A DNA stretch of 19,714 bases. It comes from an uncultured bacterium (lineage in GTDB: Bacteria; Verrucomicrobiota; Kiritimatiellia; RFP12; UBA1067). The first letter of the stretch is position 1; the number at the start of each line of letters is the position of its first letter. The translations under genes and the position numbers were made by a program. This document shows, one piece after another, positions 7,402 through 13,577 of the stretch. A model generated the notes under the pieces. It did not search any database. It worked only from the letters and a program-made list of their open reading frames with translations, and was not told the DNA's origin. The stretch is taken from positions 1 through 19,714 of the forward strand of contig URIT01000051.1 of the NCBI GenBank assembly GCA_900547945.1. The letters run 5' to 3'.

Positions 7402-7802
7402 ATGACCGTTCACATCTTCTCGTTCTCATACAAACGCGGGCTACCATCGGACTTGGGGCCGGACGGGGGAGGGGGGGGGGCATTTTCGACTGCCGTGTGC
7501 TGCCCAATCCGTTCTGGGTGGACGGTCTGCGTAACTACACGGGGCGCGATCAGCCGATCGTCAACTTCTTTGCCGTCCATGCCGATGCCGTCGCCGCGTT
7601 TCTGAAGTCGGTGGAGGAACTGGTGCGCAACACCATCGCCGCCTACGCGCAGGATTCGCGAGAACGGCTTTCCGTGGGCTTCGGTTGCGCCGGTGGCAGG
7701 CACCGCTCCGTCTACTGCGCAAAGACGTTGGCGGACGCATTGCGCGGCTGTGACGGCGTGACCGTCGAACTTACTCACACGGCACTCCCAACCGTTCGAT
7801 GA
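7402..7802 (+). pseudogene. Stand-alone RapZ C-terminal-domain protein, frameshifted at a G10 run
   Basis: The ATG at 7402 opens MTVHIFSFSYKRGLPSDLGP, the start of a RapZ C-terminal domain (compare the family's I-x-SFG-K-G-P-D region). The frame reaches a G run at 7471-7480. The rest of the domain (IFDCRVLPNPFWVDGLRNYT, then VGFGCAGGRHRSVYCAKTLA) lies in the -1 frame and ends at 7802. One extra G would join the halves into a 133-residue protein with all family blocks: the F/D-x-R-LPNP motif and the GC-x-GG-HRSV loop. In Enterobacteria this domain binds small RNA and senses glucosamine-6-phosphate; stand-alone versions have no settled role. The break may be a consensus-sequence error, a decayed gene or a slippage-controlled on/off state. 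Confidence 0.8.
7471..7480 (+). repeat. G10 homopolymer at the RapZ-domain frame break
   Basis: Ten consecutive G residues follow GGGGGA at 7465-7470. With eleven G the frame from 7402 continues through to the stop at 7802; with ten it runs on out of frame to a stop at 7605. The tract is therefore the exact site where copy number decides whether the domain is made. Confidence 0.85.
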
Positions 7803-7875
7803 CCGAGACGGAAACGCAATGCAGTCAAAACGACGGTCGATTGAAAATAAGTGGCAGGGGGGCAAGACGGGGATT

Positions 7876-7884
7876 TGGTATAAT
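7876..7884 (+). promoter_or_regulatory. Extended -10 promoter before the SWIM remnant and glycosyltransferase operon
   Basis: TGGTATAAT has the TG-n extension and a consensus TATAAT at 7879-7884. No well-placed -35 hexamer is visible. Transcription would start near 7891, read through the SWIM remnant at 7927-8040 and could drive the glycosyltransferase genes from 8081 on. Confidence 0.65.
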
Positions 7885-7926
7885 GCTCGGCAAATGGAGA
7901 AGACCTAGGAAGATGCTAAACCCGCT

Positions 7927-8040
7927 ATGGAAACGAAACTGAAGGAGCGACTTCTGGCCCTGACGTGGGACGAATTGCGCGAATGGTCGGATGCGCGGTC
8001 GGTCGAGCGCGGCGCATCCAGCCGTATCGCCGACTGGTAG
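7927..8040 (+). pseudogene. N-terminal fragment of a SWIM zinc-finger-type protein
   Basis: The short frame encodes METKLKERLLALTWDELREW followed by SDARSVERGASSRIADW, then TAG, 37 residues in all. The LTW-x-x-L-x-x-W-x-x-x-R/S-x-V-x-RG pattern is the usual opening of SWIM zinc-finger proteins, in which the L-T-W-DL-x-W helix is followed by RG-x-x-Y. Everything after this opening, including the C-x-C-x(n)-C-x-H zinc site, is absent. It sits directly behind a good promoter and is followed after 40 bases by an unrelated glycosyltransferase. It is best read as a gene start left after replacement of the rest. A functional micro-protein is possible but less likely. Confidence 0.5.
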
Positions 8041-8080
8041 GCTTCGAGTCCTGCGGCTTGTCACAGGAACAGAGGGATAC

Positions 8081-9037
8081 ATGGCCATTGATAACACGAT
8101 TTGCACCGCCGGAGACCACAACTACCTGTGGGGTCTCTTTCTGCTCATCGCCTCGATGCGCCGCTTCGGCATGGACGAGCCGGTGATCGTCGGTACGAAG
8201 GGGTTCACGGACCGTGACCGCCGCGTGCTGGAGCAGTTCGGCGGCGTGCGCCTCGTCTCGCTCGACCACGCCGACCATTCGCTCACCTGCCACAAGGCAG
8301 AGGTGATGCTCGCGGCGGAGTCTGGGTACGTGACATGGGCTGATTCCGACGCGATGTTCAAGGGCAATTGCTCGAATCTTCTTCTGCCGCCGGACGTTGC
8401 ACAGATACGCGTCCGCCGCCGGTGCGCCGCAGAGATGCCGGGCGCGTTCCCGAAGGGGCATGACCTTGCGCGCATCCTGCCGACGTGGCGCCGGGACGTG
8501 GCCGATGCGGCGGGGCTGGACGTCCGCACGATTCCCCGGGTGACGGCGGCGGACGTCGCGGCGTTCCGCTCGTGCTCGGCATGCTTCCTGTCCGTCGCGC
8601 GGTCCCGGGAACGGTTTCTGCGCACCTGGCACACGCTCATGATGCGTCTCCCGAAGGGGGACGCCGGCGTGGTGGACAAGTCCCTCGTCGCATACCACCA
8701 GCTCGACGAGTCGTGCCTCAACGCCTGTCTCGCCTTCCTGCCGGACGCACCGAAGGTGACGGAGACCTACGGGCTTGACCGTGATCCCGAACGAATCTAC
8801 CTCCATTTCATCGGACGCCCGAAGCCGTGGGAAGGGTGGACGCCGCGCTCGGCGCGGCACATCGAGACGGTCGTCTCGACGGTGGAATGGGCTGTGGCCG
8901 AGGGGCTGGAGCTTCCGAGCGGCGTGCCCCCTCCGCTCCGCCGCAACCGCCTCGCGCTTCATCGTGCGACGGCGCGGTGGAACGAGCTCTGGTTCAAGGC
9001 CAGGAAACGGCTTTGTGTTGGAAGGAGGCGCGCATGA
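8081..9037 (+). CDS. Putative glycosyltransferase with a DxD motif (GT-A-like)
   Basis: This 318-residue protein begins MAIDNTICTAGDHNYLWGLF at the ATG at 8081, preceded by a GAGG site; earlier in-frame codons overlap the SWIM remnant and are not used. The N-terminus (a beta strand followed by the L-x-x-L-x-x-S-x-R region) and VTWADSDAMFKG, with D88-S-D90 as the metal-binding DxD, follow the GT-A nucleotide-sugar transferase layout seen in GT8-like proteins. KSLVAYHQLDESCLNACLAF and the late HFIGRPKPWEGW, with the His-x-x-G-x-x-KPW motif of GT8 enzymes, strengthen that call. It would add a sugar on the cytoplasmic face; the donor is unknown. Its TGA overlaps the ATG of the GT2 gene that follows, so the two are coupled. 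Confidence 0.78.
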   Translation: MAIDNTICTAGDHNYLWGLFLLIASMRRFGMDEPVIVGTKGFTDRDRRVLEQFGGVRLVSLDHADHSLTCHKAEVMLAAESGYVTWADSDAMFKGNCSNLLLPPDVAQIRVRRRCAAEMPGAFPKGHDLARILPTWRRDVADAAGLDVRTIPRVTAADVAAFRSCSACFLSVARSRERFLRTWHTLMMRLPKGDAGVVDKSLVAYHQLDESCLNACLAFLPDAPKVTETYGLDRDPERIYLHFIGRPKPWEGWTPRSARHIETVVSTVEWAVAEGLELPSGVPPPLRRNRLALHRATARWNELWFKARKRLCVGRRRA

Positions 9038-10104
9038 ACGTGCCGCGTATGAACGTGCCGCGCGTGAGCGTCATCGTGCCCGTCTACAACACGGCGGCGC
9101 GGCTGGGCGCGTGCCTGGAGTCCCTGCGGACGCAGCACCTCGCCGACTGCGAGTTCATCCTCGTCGACGACGGCTCGACGGACGGCTCGCTCGCGTTCTG
9201 CCGCGCCTTCGCGGCGAAGGACGCGCGCTTTCGTGTCCTCTCCGGGCCGAACGGCGGCGTGTGCGTCGCCCGCAACCGGGGGCTCGACGCCGCGCGCGGC
9301 GACTGGATCGCGTTCTGCGACTCCGACGACCGCGTGCGCCCGGCGATCTACACGACCCTGCTCGCGCTGGCCTCGCGCGAGCGGGCCGACCTCGCGAGCG
9401 GCGCCCTCTGCGACTGCGGGCCGGAGAAGACGGACGACGGCGTCGTCATGTTCCCGTTCGCCGGCGCGGCGGAGACGCTGCGCGGACGCGCGGAGATCCT
9501 CGCGCGCGTCTTCTACCCGCTCCTCCTCGGGACGCGCCGCGTGAACGGCTACCTCGTCGCGAGCCTCTTCCGGCGCGACCTCATCGAGGCGCGGAAGATA
9601 CGCTTCCGGCGCGGCATCACGATGTGCGAGGACGAGATGTTCCTCCTCGACTACCTCCTGTCGGCGGGGACGCTCGCGGCCGTCCGCACGACGCTCTACG
9701 ACTACCTGCGCTTCGAGGCATCGGCCTGCTCGGGCTACTACCGGCGGGAAGGGGACTTCGCGCGCGCGCGAAACTGGCTGCGGCTCGCGCGCGAGAAGCG
9801 GCGCATCTTCCTGGCGGGCGGGCTCGGACGCGACGACCCGCAGACGGCGCGGTGCCTCGCCTTTCTCGTCTTCTACCACGAGGCGCAGACGGTCTGCTGC
9901 GCGCCCCGGCGGTCCGGGCGCGCGAAGCGGCGCGCGCTCCGGCGCCTGCGCGCGCGCTTCCTTGCGGCGGACGTCGCGGCTGCGGGCGGCGCGGCGCGCC
10001 TCTTCGCGGCGACGCTTGCGCACGCCGTGCCGCTGCTGCCGCCGCTCCTCTGGGCGAAGCGCCGCATCGACGCGCTCAGGCGGAGACTGGAGCATGGCGC
10101 CTGA
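9034..10104 (+). CDS. Glycosyltransferase family 2
   Basis: This 356-residue protein shows the GT2 N-terminal domain: VSVIVPVYNTAARLGACLES, FILVDDGSTDGS (D45-D46 region), GGVCVARNRGLDAARGDWIA and the DxD motif FCDSDD (D96-S-D98). CEDEMFLLDYLL in the second half matches the usual E/D-D acceptor-side motif. GGAGG precedes the ATG at 9034, which overlaps the upstream stop (ATGA). The first ten residues are a tandem repeat (MNVPR twice) from a 15-bp duplication at 9034-9063, giving two start codons in register; the family domain begins right after it. The C-terminal third is Arg-rich with a hydrophobic stretch near the end and may rest on the membrane. Substrate is not inferable. Confidence 0.92.
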   Translation: MNVPRMNVPRVSVIVPVYNTAARLGACLESLRTQHLADCEFILVDDGSTDGSLAFCRAFAAKDARFRVLSGPNGGVCVARNRGLDAARGDWIAFCDSDDRVRPAIYTTLLALASRERADLASGALCDCGPEKTDDGVVMFPFAGAAETLRGRAEILARVFYPLLLGTRRVNGYLVASLFRRDLIEARKIRFRRGITMCEDEMFLLDYLLSAGTLAAVRTTLYDYLRFEASACSGYYRREGDFARARNWLRLAREKRRIFLAGGLGRDDPQTARCLAFLVFYHEAQTVCCAPRRSGRAKRRALRRLRARFLAADVAAAGGAARLFAATLAHAVPLLPPLLWAKRRIDALRRRLEHGA

Positions 10105-10227
10105 CTCGCAACGCAGACCACTCTTTATAAAATGTGGACAGGGAGTGGGGAATGAAGAATGAAACATCAACCGAACACGAGGCCCGGATTTGACGACGGG
10201 GGCATCGTCCGACAGGAGAAAACTGCA

Positions 10228-11082
10228 ATGAACGAAACGAATGACAGGCATAACGATGACGGGTTGAGGCGCGGACGGGGCAAGAGCATGGTGCGCCAAG
10301 CAAGCTCAATGAAACGGGGATTGCTGGGGCTGGCCGCCTGTGTGGCGCTGGCGGCGGGGGCGGCGGACGCGGCGGCGGCGCGGGAACCGGTTGAATGCGT
10401 GGCGGCGGCGCGGATGGATTCGCGCAACGCCGCGCCGGGACGCGGGGAGGGCCCGTTTGGGGACTACTGGTGGGCGAACCGCTTCCTGAGCCGCATCGAG
10501 CAGGTGCGGGCGCTGAAGGGGCAGACGGTGGACGTGGTGATGCTGGGCGATTCGATCATGCACTTCTGGGAATGGCGCCACCCCGCGAGCTGGGCGGCGT
10601 TCACCGCCGGGCGCCGGGTCCTCAACTGCGGCTACGGCGGCGACGGCACGCAGCACGTCCTCTGGCGGATCGCCCACGGCGAGCTCGACGGCTACACGGC
10701 TCGGAACGTGGTGCTGATGATCGGCACGAACAACAACTCCGCGAAGTCCGCGAGGCCCGAAGACGTGGCGAAGGGCGTGGAGAAGATCGTCGCGCAGATC
10801 AGGGCCCGGCAGCCCCGGGCGCGGATCATCCTCCACCCGATCTTCCCGCGCGGGGCCTCCGCGCAGTCCGCGCGCCACGCGGCGGCGCGGGCGCGCAACG
10901 ACGAGACGAACAGGCTCCTGAAGCGCTTCGCCGACGCGCATCCCGAGATCGTCTGGGTCGATATCAATGCGCAGCTCGTGGACGAAACGGGATGGGTGCC
11001 GCGCGCGCTGATGGCCGACGAGATCCATCCCACGGACGCGGGCTACGACATCTGGATGAAGGCGCTCGCGCCGTTTCTGTGA
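10228..11082 (+). CDS. Exported SGNH/GDSL hydrolase
   Basis: This 284-residue protein carries the four SGNH blocks: VVMLGDSI with the nucleophile S109, NCGYGGDG with the block II glycine, MIGTNNNS with N168, and ADEIHPTDAGY with D264 and H267. It resembles the platelet-activating-factor acetylhydrolase-like branch. A hydrophobic segment starting at MKRGLLGLAACVALAAGAAD and ending in an Ala-rich stretch is a signal peptide. AGGAG at 10214-10218 is well placed for the ATG at 10228, giving a long n-region; ATG 10309 is the shorter alternative that starts at the signal peptide but has no ribosome site. Such enzymes remove acetyl or acyl groups from glycans or lipids, so a role in modifying the exported polysaccharide is plausible from context. 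Confidence 0.85.
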   Translation: MNETNDRHNDDGLRRGRGKSMVRQASSMKRGLLGLAACVALAAGAADAAAAREPVECVAAARMDSRNAAPGRGEGPFGDYWWANRFLSRIEQVRALKGQTVDVVMLGDSIMHFWEWRHPASWAAFTAGRRVLNCGYGGDGTQHVLWRIAHGELDGYTARNVVLMIGTNNNSAKSARPEDVAKGVEKIVAQIRARQPRARIILHPIFPRGASAQSARHAAARARNDETNRLLKRFADAHPEIVWVDINAQLVDETGWVPRALMADEIHPTDAGYDIWMKALAPFL

Positions 11083-11095
11083 GGCGGGTCGCGCC

Positions 11096-11233
11096 ATGAC
11101 CTTCAAGTGCCAGAGCCGCGCGGCGAGCATGTTCCGGGCGTCCGGCGTCGGGACGCTCTGCCGCTTCTTCCGATCCGCCGCCTCCGGGCCAAACGCCGCA
11201 CGGATGAGTTCAGAAGGAGAATCGCCGGGCTGA
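11096..11233 (+). pseudogene. Truncated duplicate of the flippase gene start
   Basis: The first 22 codons (MTFKCQSRAASMFRASGVGT, then LC) match the start of the flippase at 13578 (MTFNRQSRMASMLRASGVGT, then LC). At DNA level 11090-11161 and 13572-13643 agree at 66 of 72 bases by my count, including 6 bases before the start codon. After CTCTGCC the two diverge abruptly and the short frame ends at 11233 without membrane segments. It is a remnant of a second copy or of a rearrangement, placed directly behind the SGNH hydrolase gene as the real flippase would be in an uninterrupted operon. Confidence 0.85.
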
Positions 11234-11479
11234 AGGCGAGGGTCTCGTCCTCACTTTTAGGCAAAACTGAGAATTGATGGCGGTACGAACGTAACGCAAG
11301 GAGGGTTGAAACGAACGTCTCTTGGTGTGGAGGGGCCGATTTCTGGTATAATGCAGAAAAAATTCTCGTGCCAAAAGAAGACAGATGAAGATGCGAAAGC
11401 AAACAATCGGTTTTGCTTTTCCATTCAGAACTGTTTATGGTGACATTGCACAAAGGAAAACTTATGGGAGTTGAGGATT
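11234..11479. other. Spacer with a promoter, no gene recognised
   Basis: GC content drops here relative to the upstream hydrolase. A promoter-like TGGTATAAT lies at 11344-11352. Apart from that I see no gene: a reverse-strand frame at 11103-11453 has no recognisable domain and overlaps the flippase remnant. A segment at 11376-11398 resembles 7898-7920, downstream of the promoter at 7876. Confidence 0.45.
11344..11352 (+). promoter_or_regulatory. Extended -10 promoter before the GIY-YIG remnant and AlbA_2 gene
   Basis: TGGTATAAT, with TATAAT at 11347-11352, repeats the form seen at 6653 and 7876. No good -35 is present at the usual distance. It would transcribe the decayed GIY-YIG gene and possibly the AlbA_2 gene; a weaker TATAAC at 11620-11625, closer to the latter, may also contribute. 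Confidence 0.6.
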
Positions 11480-11604
11480 ATGAATAAAGGATACATTTAC
11501 ATCATACCAATCCGAGCTTCAAGGATATTGAGAAGGATCTCGGCTTCGTGCCTGAATGGCAGCCGTTGGAAGAAAAGGATGCCAGTCGAATTTACACGCG
11601 ATAG
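11480..11604 (+). pseudogene. Decayed GIY-YIG-type (T5orf172-like) gene
   Basis: The ATG at 11480, preceded by GAGG, opens MNKGYIYII. After one base is skipped the frame continues TNPSFKDIEKDLGFVPEWQP and LEEKDASRIYTR, then TAG at 11602-11604. MNKGYIYI-x-TNPSF is the typical opening of GIY-YIG/T5orf172 nuclease-like proteins (GYIYI plus TNPSF). The V-K-I-G and catalytic Arg region that should follow is missing, so there is both a one-base deletion and a large internal deletion. The C-terminal piece (LGFVPEWQPLEEKDASRIYT) is not recognised with certainty. It is a remnant of accessory DNA just before the AlbA_2 gene. Confidence 0.6.
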
Positions 11605-11645
11605 AACATGTAAGGTAGGTATAACTCCTTAAACAAAAGGATTCT

Positions 11646-13010
11646 ATGCGGAAAGAAGATCAGAACACCGAATACAAGCAGAGCTGGCGAGAGGAATATC
11701 TCAAGTGGATCTGTGGGTTTGCCAATGCCGAGGGCGGACGCATGCTCATTGGCGTTGCCGATGACAAGAGGGACAATGAGGTTGTCGGTGTTGCCGACTG
11801 GAAGACTCTTCTTGAAACGATTCCCAACGTGATGCGCGATACGATGGGAATGATCGCCGAGGTCAACCATCTGAAACTGAAGAATAAGGATGTCATTGAG
11901 ATTGTCGTTCCCGCGTATCCGGTTCCGATTTCGCTTCGTGGTGTCTATTATGTCCGGCGCGGCGCGACGAACCAGCGACTCTCGGGGCCGGGGCTGGAGG
12001 CGTTCCTTCTCAGACGCCGGGGACTTCACTGGGAGAGTCTGCCCTGCCCTCGATTCAAAATGAAAGACGTTTCGGCACGGGAAATCAAGCGATTCAAGGA
12101 TTTGTCCATCGACAAGGGACGACTGGATGACTCGGTGCGCCGGGAGTCCAAGGAGGCATTTGTCACGAACCTCCATCTTGTCGCCAAGGATGGCCTGACG
12201 TATGCTGCCGCGCTTCTGTTCTCGGAGAAGGCAGAGAAGTGGATTCCGGGCGCGTACGTCAAGGTCGGGATGTTTGGCGTGGATGACGCGGATTTGATGT
12301 ACCATGATGACGTACATGGCTCCTTGCTTGAACAGGCGGAGAAGACGCTTGATCTCATCTATTTCAAATATCTTAAGGCGAAGATCTGGTATGAGAACGG
12401 CGAACAACGAGTCGAGAAGTTTCCGTTCCCAAAGGAAGGGTTGCGCGAATTGATTTTCAATGCGCTTGTCCACAAGGATTATTCAAGCGGGATTCCGATT
12501 CAGATCAGTGTTTATGCCGACAGGTTGTATGTTGCGAATGTCGGCTCGCTTCCTGAGACTTGGACGGTTGAGACGTTGATGAAGAAGCATGTCTCCCGTC
12601 CTGCGAATCCCACGGTCGCTGGATGTGTCTATCTGACGGGCAAGATTGAGACATGGGGACGTGGCATAGAGAAGGTCATGCTTGAATGCCGTAAGCATGG
12701 ATGCCCGCAACCGCACTATACGGTCAATCCCGGCGAGCCAGGGGATCTCATGGTTTGCGTCCGCGCGGCCCCCAATGCGATAATAGAGGATGCAAAGGCC
12801 GTTGAACGGGGCGATGAGGCGATAAATGAGGCGATAAATGAGGCGATAAATGAGGCGATAAGATCTGCTCCGGGTATCAACAAACCAAAGTTGGTGATGC
12901 TGACGGGCAAGAGCAAGGCGACGGTTGAGCGGGTCCTTGCAAAACTGGTTGCCGACGGTTCGATTGAGCATCGTGGCAGCAAGAAAACGGGTGGATATTA
13001 TTCCAGATGA
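11646..13010 (+). CDS. AlbA_2 / RecG-like ATP-binding putative transcriptional regulator
   Basis: This 454-residue protein begins with an AlbA_2 (Schlafen-type) domain: E-x-K-Q-S-W, then ICGFANAEGGRMLIGVADDK and GVYYVRRGATNQ. A GHKL-like ATPase region follows (LRELIFNALVHKDYSSGIPI, then ISVYADRLYVANVGSLP) and KIETWGRGIEKVMLECRKHG, as in proteins often annotated as ATP-dependent DNA helicase RecG-related or ATP-binding regulators. A tetrapeptide repeat (EAIN) links it to a C-terminal winged-helix domain (KPKLVMLTGKSKATVERVLA, ending YYSR). AAAGGA lies just before the ATG. The family is common in mobile and accessory regions; DNA binding is likely, but no target or reaction is established. Its codon use is clearly less GC-biased than that of the flanking glycosyltransferase genes, suggesting transfer. 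Confidence 0.88.
   Translation: MRKEDQNTEYKQSWREEYLKWICGFANAEGGRMLIGVADDKRDNEVVGVADWKTLLETIPNVMRDTMGMIAEVNHLKLKNKDVIEIVVPAYPVPISLRGVYYVRRGATNQRLSGPGLEAFLLRRRGLHWESLPCPRFKMKDVSAREIKRFKDLSIDKGRLDDSVRRESKEAFVTNLHLVAKDGLTYAAALLFSEKAEKWIPGAYVKVGMFGVDDADLMYHDDVHGSLLEQAEKTLDLIYFKYLKAKIWYENGEQRVEKFPFPKEGLRELIFNALVHKDYSSGIPIQISVYADRLYVANVGSLPETWTVETLMKKHVSRPANPTVAGCVYLTGKIETWGRGIEKVMLECRKHGCPQPHYTVNPGEPGDLMVCVRAAPNAIIEDAKAVERGDEAINEAINEAINEAIRSAPGINKPKLVMLTGKSKATVERVLAKLVADGSIEHRGSKKTGGYYSR
12816..12861 (+). repeat. 12-bp in-frame tandem repeat (GAGGCGATAAAT, about 3.8 copies)
   Basis: Three exact units at 12816-12827, 12828-12839 and 12840-12851 are followed by a partial unit ending at 12861. Each adds Glu-Ala-Ile-Asn to the linker between the ATPase region and the winged-helix domain of the AlbA_2 protein. 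As the unit is a multiple of three, slippage changes linker length without breaking the frame. Confidence 0.95.
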
Positions 13011-13017
13011 ACGCATA

Positions 13018-13059
13018 TGGTGTCTATGGGGTCTTGGTGTCTATGGGGTCTGACCCCAT
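13018..13059. repeat. Tandem 17-bp repeat ending in a TGGGGTC palindrome (REP-like)
   Basis: TGGTGTCTATGGGGTCT occurs twice back to back at 13018-13034 and 13035-13051. The second copy runs into ATGGGGTCTGACCCCAT at 13043-13059, an inverted repeat with 8-bp arms and one central base. It lies 8 bases after the AlbA_2 stop. From memory, TGGGGTC-GACCCC palindromes resemble REP elements tied to tyrosine transposases in other bacteria; no transposase is in this window. Confidence 0.85.
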
Positions 13060-13107
13060 TGCAGGAAACTGTTGATAACTAACCATTCGGAAGAAAGAGT
13101 TTAACCT

Positions 13108-13452
13108 GTGTCAAACGTCAATTGGATGACCGTGGGGCTTCTCTGCGTGTCGAACCTCGTGATGCTCTACGCCTGGTACGGTCATCTGCGCAGCCTGTCG
13201 GGCGCGCCGGTCTGGATGGCGATCCTCGTCTCGTGGCTGATCGCGTTCGTCGAATACTGCGTGGCCGTCCCCGCCAACCGGATCGGCGCGAAGACGATGA
13301 CGCTGGAGCAGCTGAAGATCACGCAGGAGGCGGTCACGCTGCTCGTCTTCATGCCGTTCTCGGTGCTGGTGATGCGCCAGCCCGTCTCATGGAACTACCT
13401 GGCGGCCGCGGTCTGCATCTTCGCGGCGGTCTTCTTCATCTTCAGGGGCTGA
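13108..13452 (+). CDS. DUF486 (DMT superfamily) small membrane protein
   Basis: This 114-residue protein has four hydrophobic segments and the hallmark of DUF486: YGHLRSLSGAPVWMAILVSW, then IAFVEYCVAVPANRIG, LEQLKITQEAVTLLVFMPFS and a final membrane helix ending FFIFRG. DUF486 proteins are half-size members of the drug/metabolite transporter superfamily and may work as dimers; the transported substrate is unknown. The start is GTG at 13108 with AAGAAAGAG about 9 bases upstream; ATG at 13126 is possible but would trim the first helix. GC content returns to the high level of the polysaccharide genes at this point, so the gene lies on the host side of the accessory stretch. Confidence 0.9.
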   Translation: MSNVNWMTVGLLCVSNLVMLYAWYGHLRSLSGAPVWMAILVSWLIAFVEYCVAVPANRIGAKTMTLEQLKITQEAVTLLVFMPFSVLVMRQPVSWNYLAAAVCIFAAVFFIFRG

Positions 13453-13577
13453 CAAGTGAGCATGCCGTCTGCTGAGCGTGACGCCCCCACCTGCCGTCCG
13501 AGCCGGATCGGCCGCTGCATAGACGCGCTCTGTGCCTCTGTTGTCCGACGTCTCGGCCATGCAAGAAAGGCCGCGCC

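Noticed and set aside
10121..10133. TATAAA before the SGNH hydrolase as a promoter
   Set aside because: It lacks the TG extension and any -35; it may contribute but cannot be supported.
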